Positions 15,774 to 25,980 of a DNA stretch of 64,000 nt are shown piece by piece; positions within the stretch are counted from its first letter, which is position 1, and the number at the start of each line of letters is the position of its first letter. The position numbers and the translations under genes are program-made. This stretch comes from Blautia sp. (lineage in GTDB: Bacteria; Bacillota; Clostridia; Lachnospirales; Lachnospiraceae): NCBI GenBank assembly GCA_023663685.1, contig JAMPHB010000001.1, positions 213,436 through 277,435 of the forward strand, written 5' to 3'. A model generated the notes under the pieces. That model was not told the DNA's origin. It did no database searches and was given only the letters and a program-made list of their open reading frames with translations.

Positions 15774-18700
15774 ATGGTCAGGAAACAAAAACTTACGAAC
15801 CGGCAGCATGGGCGGCTAAAGCGATTTCTTAGCGTAATGCTCGCGCTTGCCATGGTACTCACCCTGATTCCGTTTGGGGGGGGTAGCTGCTAAGGCGGCA
15901 GACACGTCGGAGGACACTGTTTATGTAAAGGTCAAATTCATAAACCAGTCCGACACAACATTTGATAATCTGGATATCCACGTTTGGGGAAGCAGTGTGA
16001 TATCAGATGCCGACTTAAAGTTTACTGGAGAAGACAGCGAGGGCAAATATATCATTCTGGCGGCAAAACCAAGTGATGAGCTGGGATTTATTATACGCTG
16101 CTACGGCGATTGGAGTGATGGAAGCAAGTTTGTGGAGGCGGATGTAAAGCCGGATCTTTCAAACGGCAATCTGGAGTATACCGCCACGATTGCGGCAGAT
16201 GGGGAAAGAACGCTTGAGACGCGTGAGCCCAAAGATGCATTTGATTCCGTGACGCTGCGGGTGCATTATGCGCGTCTGGATAACGATTATACCGGCTGGG
16301 ATATCTGGTCATGGCCGGGAACTTCCCCGACAGATTTCAGCGGTACGGATGATTTTGGCGTTTACGGGGATGCCATTGTGGGAGAGCTGGAGTCGGGCAC
16401 ACAGGTGGGAGTTATTGTTCGTAAGAACGACTGGTCGGACAGGGAAGCGACAGACCTTAATGGCGGAGACCGTTTGGTAGACACGTTTTTCTTAGATGCA
16501 GATGGGAATGGTGAGATTTATGTAGTATCCGGCCAGAAAGAAACTTATTTTCTTGAGGCAGATGCTTCCGCCGTTGTGGAGGCTCTGAAAAACCCGCGTG
16601 TGACCTCCGCAGTGATTGATTCCATGACGGAAATCAACTTTGCGACAAACCAGCCGGTTACCCTGGAGGAGGAAAATGCGAATGTTTCCGTTGTGGCTTC
16701 CGACGATACAGTGGCAGAGATTTCTGATGTCGTGCTTGCAGCTGACGGGAAATCAGGAACCATAACGCTGGCAGGCAATCTGGATTTAAGCAAGACCTAT
16801 AGTCTGGCCATTACCGGGCTGGAAGGCGCGCAGCTGTCGTTTGGCAGAATCTATACGAGCGAAGCCTTTGAGCAGCTGTACACATATGATGGCGAGCTGG
16901 GCGCAGTCTATAGCGCCGCAGGTACAAAGTTTGTGCTGTGGTCTCCGTCTGCGACAAGCGTGAAACTTGCATTATATGGTACAGATGGAAGCGATTACAC
17001 CTCCGCCGCGGCGCAGACGCTGAATATGGAGCGCGGGGAGAAGGGCAGCTGGACAGTGACCGTGCCCGGGGACTTAAATGGAACTTTCTACAACTATCTT
17101 GTGACGGTTGGTGGACGTGAGAACGAAGTGGTAGATCCCTATGCGAAAGCGGTCGGCGTCAATGGAGACAGAGGCATGGTCATTGATCTGGACACCACTA
17201 ACCCGCAGGGCTGGGCGGCAGATGTGAAGCCGGCGCTGGCGAATGCTACGGACGCCATCATTTATGAGATGCACATTCGCGATTTTTCCATCGACGACAG
17301 TGCCGGAGTGTCTTCGGCCAATCAGGGAAAATACGCGGGTGTGTGGGAGTCTGGGACAACAATCCCGGGAGAGCAGACAAGCGTATCGACCGGAGTGGAT
17401 CATCTGAAAGAACTGGGCGTCAATGTGGTTCACATTTTACCGTCCTTTGACTATGCGAGCGTGGACGAGACAAATCTGGAGACGCCGCAGTTCAACTGGG
17501 GATATGATCCGAAGAATTACAATGTGCCGGAGGGCTCCTATTCCTCTGATCCCTACGCGGGAGGCGTCAGAATTGAGGAATTTAAGCAGATGGTGATGGA
17601 GCTTCACAAGGCGGGAATCCGCGTCGTGATGGACGTGGTATATAACCATACGGCAGCATCTAACGATTCTAATTTGAATCTGGCTGTTCCGAATTACTAT
17701 TATAGGCAGAATGCCGCAGGCGGATTTTCCAATGGCTCCGGATGTGGAAATGAGATGGCTTCCGACCGTTCCATGTGCGGCCGTCTGATTGAGGATTCCG
17801 TATTATACTGGGCACAGGAATACCATATTGACGGATTCCGTTTTGATTTGATGGCAGTGCATGATATTGATACACTGAAAAGTATCCGTGCCAAACTGGA
17901 CACAGTAGATTCCTCCATACTGATGTATGGAGAGGGCTGGACAGGCGGCGACTGTGCGCTGGATTCTGAATTGCAGGCGACGAAGGCCAACACCGTAAAA
18001 TTTGACAATCTGCAGATTGCCGCGTTCAGTGATGACATTCGCGACGGCATCAAGGGACATGTGTTTAACGCGGAAGGTCAGGGATTTATCAGTGGCGGAG
18101 AGGACTACGAGGAGACTGTCAAGTTTGGAATCGTAGCGTCCACGAGAAATGACCAGATTGATTATTCAAAGGTGAAAAACGGGACACAGCCATGGGCAAA
18201 CCAGCCATACCAGACCATAAGCTATGTGTCGGCGCATGACAACCTTACCCTTTGGGATAAGCTTCATACAAGTAACAAAAGCAACAGCGAGGAAGAGATT
18301 CTTGCCATGAACAAGATGGCCGCGGCGATTGTGTATACCTCTCAGGGTATTCCGTTTATGCAGGCAGGCGAAGAGCTGGCCCGCACCAAGACGAATGCGG
18401 ATGGATCATTTAATGAAAACAGTTACAATTCGCCGGATTCCGTAAATGCAATCGACTGGACGAGAAAAATAACCTACAGTGATCTGTATGAATACTACAA
18501 GGGTCTGATTGCCATGCGAAAAGAGCATAAGGCGTTCCACATGAATTCAACAGCGAATATACAGGCGGGCATTCGCTTTATGGATGCGCCGACGAACGTG
18601 GTTGCTTATACACTGGACGGTTCTGTGGCGGGAGATTCATGGAGAAATATCGTTGTAGCGTTTAATGCCAATCCAACAGCGGCGAGCCTGACGATTCCGG

Positions 18701-19710
18701 CCGGAAGCTGGATTGTCGTTGTAGATGGCGACAGGGCAGGTGTGGAAGAGCTGGCGCGCGTCGAGGGCGGAACAATTGAGATTCCTGCCCGGACATCCTA
18801 TGTTCTTGTTGATAAGAACAGCTTCCGTGCCCCGGCAGCCGGAACCGGTGACAGCAGCAGTACGACAACAAGCTCGAATAATCCTAATAAGGTGACTGTA
18901 GATAACGGAGACGGTACGGTGACAGAGACTGTGACGGAGAAGTCAGTAAATGCTTCCGGCAAGCCGGTGGAAGTATCCACAGCGGTTCAAAAGGATGCCT
19001 CCGGTGCAGTTTTGTCTACCACTGTGACGACAACAATTGCAAAGGCCGCAGAAGATACCTCTGCGACAGTGACGGTCGAAAAGGATGCGGCCGGAACGGT
19101 GACAGAGGCAGAGGCGGATGTCAGCATACAGACGGCTTCGAAAAAGTCGGCGCTCACCTCAGATGTGGTGGCACAGATTGAGGAAGCGGCAGGACAGAAG
19201 AATGTTAAGATTAAGATGACGGCGCTGACAGATGACGGCGAAATCCGGTATACGGTAGAGCTGGAGACAAAGGATCTGACCGCCGGCAACGAGCTTTACA
19301 TTTATAAGCTGGATGCAAAGACGGGCGAATATGTGATGGTCAACGCCAAGACCTATAAAGTAACCGGAAATGGCAGCATGTCCATATCCATTACGAATAA
19401 GGCGGATTATGCCCTTGTGGGCAGCGTGGAAGCGAAGCAGATTAACAATGCAATCAAAAAGACGGTTGCGCCTGCGAAAGCATCTGCTTCTGTGAAGAAG
19501 GGCAAGACAAAGCAGTTTACGCTGAGCAGTGAACTGAACATGAAGAATGTGAAGTCCATCACCTACACCACGACTAAGCCTTCGGTGGCTACCGTGACGA
19601 AAAATGGCAAGATTAAGACCGTGAAAAAAGGAACGGTGACAATTAAGGCAAAGGTGACGCTTAAAAATGGAATGACAAAGACCATCAAGATGAAAATTAC
19701 GGTCAAATAG
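15774..19710 (+). CDS. Secreted type I pullulanase (GH13) with frameshift in the signal peptide
   Basis: An extracellular starch-debranching enzyme of about 1311 residues if read through one frameshift. ATG 15774 follows AGGAGAGG and encodes a signal peptide (basic start, then FLSVMLALAMVLTLIPFGG). After a run of eight G (15876-15883) this frame stops; removing one G joins it to GVAAKAAD, a normal signal-peptidase site, and the long frame. Order: pullanase-type N-terminal beta domains, CBM48-like region (16.9-17.2 kb), GH13 barrel with FNWGYDPKNYNVPEGSY, VVMDVVYNHT, nucleophile Asp in GFRFDLMAVHD, acid Glu in MYGEGWTGG and SAHDN; then a Ser/Thr-rich linker and a C-terminal bacterial Ig-like domain ending in KTIKMKITVK. 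It would feed maltodextrins to the transporter at 37-41 kb. Sequencing error or phase variation could explain the G8. Confidence 0.9.
15876..15883 (+). repeat. G8 homopolymer at the frameshift in the pullulanase signal peptide
   Basis: Eight consecutive G. Seven would put the signal peptide in frame with the enzyme; eight gives a stop (TAA at 15891). Such tracts are prone to slipped-strand change in length. Confidence 0.85.
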
Positions 19711-19730
19711 AGAACTGAAATGCACTCTGA

Positions 19731-19768
19731 AAAAAGCTTCCGGGAACTGTACTCCCGGGAGCTTTTTT
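19731..19768. terminator. Terminator after the pullulanase gene
   Basis: GCTTCCGGGA pairs with TCCCGGGAGC (one wobble), flanked by A6 and T6. Confidence 0.85.
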
Positions 19769-19778
19769 GCAAGCATTC

Positions 19779-19807
19779 TTGACAACTTCCCGTAATTAGA
19801 ATACTAT
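19779..19807 (+). promoter_or_regulatory. Sigma-A promoter of proS
   Basis: TTGACA at 19779-19784 and TACTAT at 19802-19807, spacer 17 bp. The leader is only about 28 nt, so there is no room for a T-box. Confidence 0.8.
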
Positions 19808-19841
19808 GAAAATGACAAATTGTATAGTAAGGAGAATAGAA

Positions 19842-21281
19842 ATGGCGAAGGAGAAAAAGCTTGTAGAGGCAATCACCTCCATGGAGGAAGATTTTGCCCA
19901 ATGGTATACCGATGTGGTGAAAAAGGCGGAGCTGGTCGGCTACTCGTCCGTGAAGGGCTGTATGGTGATAAAGCCTGCCGGGTATGCCATCTGGGAAAAC
20001 ATACAAAAGGAGCTGGATAAGCGGTTTAAGGAGACGGGAGTACAGAATGTATACCTGCCGATGTTTATCCCGGAGAGCCTTTTGCAGAAGGAGAAGGATC
20101 ATGTGGAGGGCTTCGCCCCCGAGGTGGCATGGGTGACGCATGGCGGCGGCAGCCCCCTGACAGAGCGGATCTGTGTCCGTCCCACCTCAGAGACGCTGTT
20201 CTGTGATTTCTATAAAAACGATATTCAGTCTTACCGGGATCTGCCGAAGGTGTACAACCAGTGGTGCTCGGTAGTCCGCTGGGAGAAGGAGACAAGACCC
20301 TTCCTGCGCTCCCGCGAGTTTTTGTGGCAGGAGGGACACACCGCCCACGCCACCGCAGAGGAGGCCGAGGAGCGGACAATCCGGATGCTGAACGTGTACG
20401 CGGACTTCTGCGAGGAGTTTCTGGCGATTCCCGTGGTGCGCGGCCAAAAGACCGAGAAGGAGAAGTTTGCGGGGGCAGTGTCCACCTACACCATCGAGGC
20501 GCTGATGCACGACGGCAAGGCGCTGCAGTCCGGGACAAGCCACAACTTCGGAGACGGCTTCGCAAAGGCATTTGAGATTCAGTTTACGGACAAGGACAAC
20601 CAGCTGCATTATGTACATCAGACCTCATGGGGCGTTTCCACCCGCATGGTCGGCGCGATCATCATGGTGCACGGGGACGACAGCGGGCTGGTGCTTCCGC
20701 CGAGGGTGGCGCCCACGCAGGTTATGATCATACCGGTTCAGATGCATAAAGAGGGAGTGACAGAGAAGGCAAAAGAGCTGGAGGCGCGTCTGAAAAAGCT
20801 GTGCGCTGTGAGCCTTGACGATACGGACAAGAGCCCGGGCTGGAAGTTTGCCGAGCAGGAGATGCGCGGCATACCCTTAAGAGTAGAGCTGGGGCCGAAG
20901 GATATCGAAGCCGGCCAGTGCGTGGTCGTGCGCCGGGACACGGGAGAGAAGCTTTCCGTGCCGCTGGATACCATTGAGGAGAGGATTCCTGCACTTTTAG
21001 AGCAGATGCAGCAGGAGATGCTCGAGCGGGCGAGAGCCCACAGAGACGCGAATATCCGGGACGCCCACAATTACGAAGAGCTTAAGGATACGGCGGAAAA
21101 TAAAGGCGGCTTTATCCGGGGCATGTGGTGTGGGGATCAGGCATGTGAGGATAAGATTAAGGAGGAGCTGGCAGTGACCAGCCGCTGTATGCCGTTTTAC
21201 GATAAAGAGAGGATTTCAGAGACCTGTGTCTGCTGCGGCAGAGAGGCACATAAGCTGGTGTACTGGGGAAAGGCGTACTAG
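19842..21281 (+). CDS. proS: Prolyl-tRNA synthetase (short, class II)
   Basis: A 479-residue enzyme that charges tRNA-Pro with proline. The start at ATG 19842 has AAGGAG at good spacing; the in-frame ATG at 19806 lies in the -10 and is excluded. Class II features are [38 protein letters not shown] (motif 2) and the [21 protein letters not shown] segment near motif 3. It lacks the editing insertion of the long bacterial form and has the C-terminal zinc-like extension [20 protein letters not shown] found in the archaeal/eukaryotic-like type common in Clostridia. Confidence 0.96.
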   Translation: MAKEKKLVEAITSMEEDFAQWYTDVVKKAELVGYSSVKGCMVIKPAGYAIWENIQKELDKRFKETGVQNVYLPMFIPESLLQKEKDHVEGFAPEVAWVTHGGGSPLTERICVRPTSETLFCDFYKNDIQSYRDLPKVYNQWCSVVRWEKETRPFLRSREFLWQEGHTAHATAEEAEERTIRMLNVYADFCEEFLAIPVVRGQKTEKEKFAGAVSTYTIEALMHDGKALQSGTSHNFGDGFAKAFEIQFTDKDNQLHYVHQTSWGVSTRMVGAIIMVHGDDSGLVLPPRVAPTQVMIIPVQMHKEGVTEKAKELEARLKKLCAVSLDDTDKSPGWKFAEQEMRGIPLRVELGPKDIEAGQCVVVRRDTGEKLSVPLDTIEERIPALLEQMQQEMLERARAHRDANIRDAHNYEELKDTAENKGGFIRGMWCGDQACEDKIKEELAVTSRCMPFYDKERISETCVCCGREAHKLVYWGKAY

Positions 21282-21296
21282 GACTTTGCAGGGGGT

Positions 21297-24200
21297 GTGG
21301 AGATGGTTGAGAACTATTATAACGGAGTGATCGAACAAGTCTACAACAAAGTGGGAAAAGCGGACCGCAACATTGTGATGGCGAGATACAGCAATGAATT
21401 TTCCATTCGTCATCTTGAAAATATTACCCGCTATTCCGAGGAGGAGGGGGATGTATTCTTTGCGTGGAAGGATTTCTGGCACGGCGTCCTGCCCGGAGCC
21501 TATGAGCCGTTTTTAGACACCATCTGCGCCATGTACCGCAAATATGTAAACGGCGACTTCGCGGAGTTTTTGCAGGAGTGCGGCGTGTATGAGCTGCAGC
21601 GGCCGCTGCTTTTAAGCTACTATGAGACCGGTGTGTGCGAGAGGGAGGAGCATGTGCTCCTGAACGAAGTGGAGTACGAGCAGTGGAGCATGACAGAGGC
21701 CATGGCGAATATGCTCTTTCATATCTCCAAAAAGCATCCGGTAATGATCGTAATCAATCGTTTCCAGAGGGCGAGCAGCAGCACCATGAGGCTTGTGCTC
21801 AAGCTGATTGAGCAGCCAAGCTGCAACATCGGCATGGTGCTGGGCGTGAATGAGGCACAGCCGGGGACGGAGGAGGCCGGGCAGATCTATGACAAAATTA
21901 TAGAGCGTCTGGAGGACTGCAGCCAGCTCTGCCATATTGGAAGCGGAGGCAGGAAGCGGGACAACCGCGTGTCCTCCGAGGCCGGGCCAAGAGACTGTGC
22001 CGGTGAGCTGGTGAATGTGCGCAATATGTTTGGCCTGATGGACTATGAGCAGGCGAGATTCTATTTCCAGATGGTGGAGCACCAGATTAAGTTCGAGGAT
22101 ATGCGTATCTGCGATGAGACAAAGCTGGAGATCTATCTTCTCTATGCGAGAACGTCCATTCTGCTGGGCGATATGGCCAAGGCATTAGAGATGGTGGCGG
22201 AGATTAAGAAGCTGCAGATGGAGGAAAAGGTGAAGGGGCTTGCCTCCGAGTGCGCCTACCTTATGGCGACCTGCTACATGTATCAGGGAAAGCTGGAAAA
22301 TGCCATATCCTACGCGCGGATGGGGAAAGAGGAGGCACAGAAGGACGGGGATGAGCGCCAGATTTTCAAATGCGAGCTTCTGATGGCGCAGGCGCAGATG
22401 TCCGGCTGGTACAATATCTTTTTCTGCGTGCAGGATATAATGATCGACGAGGCGCTGATTGAAAAGATGATGCGCTACAATTACCGGAATCATCTGGCGC
22501 ATGTCTATATATATGCCTATGACAACCGGCCGGAGATGGTGGCGAAAGCCTACCGCACAGAGGCGGCGCTGTTCTATTTCAGCAAGGGCGTGGCTCTGGC
22601 GAAGGAGATTGGCAACAACGAGCTGGTGTACGATGCTTATCAGAAAAATACCATGATTGCCGCCACCAACGGCATGAACGAGATTGCCCTGCTCTATCAG
22701 GTGCGCGCCTATCAGTTTGAGTGGTGCAGGAACCGCTACGAGGGCAGGCTGCTCACCGGAATCGGCTACAACTTAAGCGCCATGGGGCATAACGCGCAGG
22801 CGAAGATGTATTACGATCGGGCAATCGAGCTTTTGTACGGGCTTCATATGCCGGAAGAGATCGCCGAAGTGTACTACAACCGCGCGCTGAATGGCATTAT
22901 GCAGGGGGAATTTGCAGGGGCGGAGCACGATCTGCAGATGACCATGAAAGTCGTTGAGAAGCTTCATCTAAATAGTATAAAGGTCTGCAATCTCTCCAAG
23001 CTGTACGCGCTTCTGGCCCTGTCCTGCATCCTGCAGGGGGACCGCTTCGGGTGTGAGCGGTATCTGTTGAGCTGCCGACAGTTTTTGAATTACATTATCG
23101 AGAAGGAGAAGGAGAACCGGGACGCAGAGGTGATCCACGATTACGCCATCTGTGACGACGATATGTTTCTCTACACCTTCTCCACGGCGCTTCTTGAGGA
23201 GCTGAACGGAGAGGACGAAGCGGCTTTCTCCAATATGGAAAAGGCGGAAAAATTCCTCAAAAATTCCGAGGGCAATCAGTTTTTTGTCTACCGGATATAC
23301 AGGCAGAACCGTCTGGAGCTGTTTGAGCGGCTGGGACGCACAGAGCTGTGTGAGTTTGAGAAACACACCTTAGAGCAGAGAGAGGAGCTGGATGAGCAGA
23401 TTAAGGCCGCAGTCTCCATGGACATTCTCGCGGAGGTGGATTTCGGGGATTACGCCGGAGTGTGCCGGGTATCCGAGGAGGAGATCGAGGCGCTGATCAA
23501 GCAGTGCGGCATCACGAAGGATTATTTAAATATTCGCAGCCAGATGGATTTTATTTCCGCGTGGCAGAAACTGATCGACACCAGCGCGGGCGATATTTTC
23601 TCGGTAGTCAACACCGTTATCAGGAGCTTTGCGAACCGTTTCAGTCTCGACAGAACGGTATATGTGCGCTACAGCGGCGGCCGGGCGCAGATTTTGTATA
23701 ACGATACCGGGGTGGATATGGACGGCGGAGTGCCTGCGGACATCGCACAGGCCTTAAAGGAATCCCCGCAGGGCATTGCCGTGTCCAAGATACGGGAGAG
23801 CTTTTTCGAGCATCAGGACATAATCTCCTATTTCGGCGTGGATGATGTGTGCTCCTTCGTAGCGATTCCCTTTATGAAAAACGGGGAGCTGACGAGCTTT
23901 CTTATTACCTATGTCCGCATGAAGGACAACTGGCACGGCTCTATCGAGCGGTATATGCTGGGGGAGGACGACCTGCATATTTACCAGCTTTTGTTCCGCG
24001 AGCTGGAGTACGCCATCAACCGCATGGAGACGAACGAAAAGATTCGGGAGATGAACAGTAAGCTGCAGGCGGCGGCCGTGACCGACGTACTGACCTCCAT
24101 CTACAACCGGGCGGGCATGTACGAGCGGATTCGCCACATGGCGGAGGATCTGGCTCAAACCGGGCAGAGCCGGGCGATGGGGCTGATGTTTGTGGATCTG

Positions 24201-24611
24201 GACAATTTCAAGCATTACAACGACACCTACGGCCATGATATCGGGGATCTGATTTTAAAGGAGATGGCTTCCATCTTCCGGGACGTTTCCGAGGGAAAGG
24301 GCTTCGTCAGCCGTTTCGGAGGAGACGAATTTATTCTTATTTTAGATACCAGCGACCGGGACGAGCTCGAGAGTATCGCAAAGGAGATCTACCGGCAGAT
24401 TCATGCGGCCAACGGCTTTAAGGAGCGGATCGAGGATTATCTGGGACACGGGATTGAGGTGGACGAAAAGCGCCTGATCACCTGCTCCATTGGCATCGCT
24501 GCCATGCCTGCCGTGAGGGAGGAGGAGGACGTCAACAGCCTGATCCGTATGGCGGACGATAAACTCTACTCTGTCAAGACCACAGAAAAGGGGCATTACG
24601 CATTTATATGA
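21297..24611 (+). CDS. Large cytoplasmic diguanylate cyclase with TPR-like and GAF regions
   Basis: A 1104-residue protein with no signal peptide or membrane helix. Residues 1 to about 230 include KKHPVMIVINRFQRASSSTMRL, which resembles a degenerate ATPase core. Residues about 250-700 are helical repeats like TPRs (YLLYARTSILLGDMAKALEM, YNRALNGIMQGEFAGAEHDL). A GAF-like segment follows (SLDRTVYVRYSGGRAQILYN, FVAIPFMKNGELTSFLI), then a GGDEF domain with intact SRFGGDEFILIL. The RxxD inhibitory site is absent. The start is GTG 21297 or, more likely, ATG 21303 behind CAGGGGG. It lies 15 bp after proS and overlaps cca, so all three may be co-transcribed. It probably senses a protein or small ligand and adjusts cyclic di-GMP. 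Confidence 0.85.
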   Translation: MEMVENYYNGVIEQVYNKVGKADRNIVMARYSNEFSIRHLENITRYSEEEGDVFFAWKDFWHGVLPGAYEPFLDTICAMYRKYVNGDFAEFLQECGVYELQRPLLLSYYETGVCEREEHVLLNEVEYEQWSMTEAMANMLFHISKKHPVMIVINRFQRASSSTMRLVLKLIEQPSCNIGMVLGVNEAQPGTEEAGQIYDKIIERLEDCSQLCHIGSGGRKRDNRVSSEAGPRDCAGELVNVRNMFGLMDYEQARFYFQMVEHQIKFEDMRICDETKLEIYLLYARTSILLGDMAKALEMVAEIKKLQMEEKVKGLASECAYLMATCYMYQGKLENAISYARMGKEEAQKDGDERQIFKCELLMAQAQMSGWYNIFFCVQDIMIDEALIEKMMRYNYRNHLAHVYIYAYDNRPEMVAKAYRTEAALFYFSKGVALAKEIGNNELVYDAYQKNTMIAATNGMNEIALLYQVRAYQFEWCRNRYEGRLLTGIGYNLSAMGHNAQAKMYYDRAIELLYGLHMPEEIAEVYYNRALNGIMQGEFAGAEHDLQMTMKVVEKLHLNSIKVCNLSKLYALLALSCILQGDRFGCERYLLSCRQFLNYIIEKEKENRDAEVIHDYAICDDDMFLYTFSTALLEELNGEDEAAFSNMEKAEKFLKNSEGNQFFVYRIYRQNRLELFERLGRTELCEFEKHTLEQREELDEQIKAAVSMDILAEVDFGDYAGVCRVSEEEIEALIKQCGITKDYLNIRSQMDFISAWQKLIDTSAGDIFSVVNTVIRSFANRFSLDRTVYVRYSGGRAQILYNDTGVDMDGGVPADIAQALKESPQGIAVSKIRESFFEHQDIISYFGVDDVCSFVAIPFMKNGELTSFLITYVRMKDNWHGSIERYMLGEDDLHIYQLLFRELEYAINRMETNEKIREMNSKLQAAAVTDVLTSIYNRAGMYERIRHMAEDLAQTGQSRAMGLMFVDLDNFKHYNDTYGHDIGDLILKEMASIFRDVSEGKGFVSRFGGDEFILILDTSDRDELESIAKEIYRQIHAANGFKERIEDYLGHGIEVDEKRLITCSIGIAAMPAVREEEDVNSLIRMADDKLYSVKTTEKGHYAFI

Positions 24612-25945
24612 GAATGAACTTGCCAGCACCAGTCAATCGAGTGATCCACACCCTGCAGGGGGCGGGCTATGATGCCTATGCCGTGGGCGGCTGTGTGCGG
24701 GATACCCTGCTGGGGCGTGAGCCCGGGGACTGGGATATCACCACCTCTGCGGCGCCGGAGGTGGTGAAGTCTTTATTTCCCCACACCATCGACACCGGGA
24801 TACAGCACGGTACAGTTACCGTGATGCTCGAGCACGTCGGCTATGAGGTCACGACCTACCGGATTGACGGAGAATACGAGGACTGCCGCCATCCGAGCGG
24901 GGTCACCTTCACCGACAATCTGCTGGAGGACTTAAAGCGGCGGGATTTCACAATCAATGCGATGGCATACAACGACGACCGGGGGCTGGTGGACGCCTTC
25001 GACGGGGCGGGCGATCTTGCGCGGGGGCGGATCCGCTGTGTCGGTGAGGCAAAGGCGCGCTTCTCGGAGGACGCCCTGCGGATGCTGCGGGCAGTCCGCT
25101 TTGCGGCGCAGCTTGACTTTTCCATCGAGGAGGAGACGGCGGAGGCCGTCAGAGAGCTCGCACCGTCGATCGGGCGGGTCAGTGCGGAGCGGATTCGCAT
25201 GGAGCTCATAAAGCTTCTTGTCTCGGAGCATCCGGATGCGCTCAGGACAGCGTGGGAGCTGGGGCTTACCGCAGTCTTCCTGCCGGAGTTTGACCGCATG
25301 ATGGACACGCCCCAGCACACGAAGCACCATTGCTACAGCGTGGGCGAGCATACCCTGCACACGCTTTCGCATGTCCCGGCGGACAGAGTCCTGCGGCTTG
25401 CAATGCTGCTGCACGATGTGGCGAAACCCGTGTGTATCTCGGAGGATGAGGAGGGCGAACATTTTTACGGGCATCCGCAGCTGGGGGCGGATATGGCAAA
25501 AGATATCCTGCGGAGGCTCAAGCTGGACAATGACTGTATCCGCAGGGTCTGCGGCCTGATTCGCTGGCATGATGAGCGGCCGCCCCTGACAGAGCGCAGC
25601 GTGCGCCGTTTTGTGAGTAAGGTCGGGCCGGAGAATGTGCCGGAGCTTCTCGCGGTCAAGCGGGCAGATATTTTAGGGCAGAGCATGTACCGCAGACAGG
25701 AGAAGCTGGAGTACGTCGGGCAGCTGGAACAGCTCTATGTCCGTATGCAAAAGCAGAACCAGTGCCTGAAAAAGAGTGAACTGGCAGTCAACGGGCGGGA
25801 TCTTATGGCCATAGGCATAGCGCCGGGGCCGGGGCTTGGGGAAGTGCTGGATAAACTGTTTTCGCAGGTGCTGGACGATCCGGCGCTAAACACGCGGGAA
25901 AAGTTGCTTGCTCTTGCACATAATTTCGCAAACCCTTCCATATGA
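24608..25945 (+). CDS. cca: CCA tRNA nucleotidyltransferase with HD domain
   Basis: A 445-residue enzyme that adds or repairs the 3' CCA of tRNA. The nucleotidyltransferase head shows AYAVGGCVRDTLLGREPGDWDITTSA with the catalytic Asp pair, then RRDFTINAMAYN and RFSEDALRMLRAVRFAAQLDF. A C-terminal HD phosphohydrolase-type region (LAMLLHDVAKPVC, HPQLGADMAKDILRRLKLDN) follows. The start overlaps the previous stop (ATGA). Its 3' end forms part of the terminator hairpin that also carries the ribosome site of the next gene. Confidence 0.94.
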   Translation: MRMNLPAPVNRVIHTLQGAGYDAYAVGGCVRDTLLGREPGDWDITTSAAPEVVKSLFPHTIDTGIQHGTVTVMLEHVGYEVTTYRIDGEYEDCRHPSGVTFTDNLLEDLKRRDFTINAMAYNDDRGLVDAFDGAGDLARGRIRCVGEAKARFSEDALRMLRAVRFAAQLDFSIEEETAEAVRELAPSIGRVSAERIRMELIKLLVSEHPDALRTAWELGLTAVFLPEFDRMMDTPQHTKHHCYSVGEHTLHTLSHVPADRVLRLAMLLHDVAKPVCISEDEEGEHFYGHPQLGADMAKDILRRLKLDNDCIRRVCGLIRWHDERPPLTERSVRRFVSKVGPENVPELLAVKRADILGQSMYRRQEKLEYVGQLEQLYVRMQKQNQCLKKSELAVNGRDLMAIGIAPGPGLGEVLDKLFSQVLDDPALNTREKLLALAHNFANPSI

Positions 25946-25980
25946 TTAGATGTAGTCTATTCATATGGGAGGGGTTTTTT
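25928..25980 (+). terminator. Terminator of cca whose 3' arm holds the ribosome site of the cotS-like gene
   Basis: AACCCTTCCATATGA (from 25930) pairs with TCATATGGGAGGGGTT (to 25976) with one bulge, followed by a T-run to 25980. The 3' arm contains GGGAGGGG, the only ribosome site for the TTG start at 25979. Confidence 0.75.

Noticed and set aside
19808-19841. T-box leader of proS
   Set aside because: The space between promoter and start is only about 35 bp.
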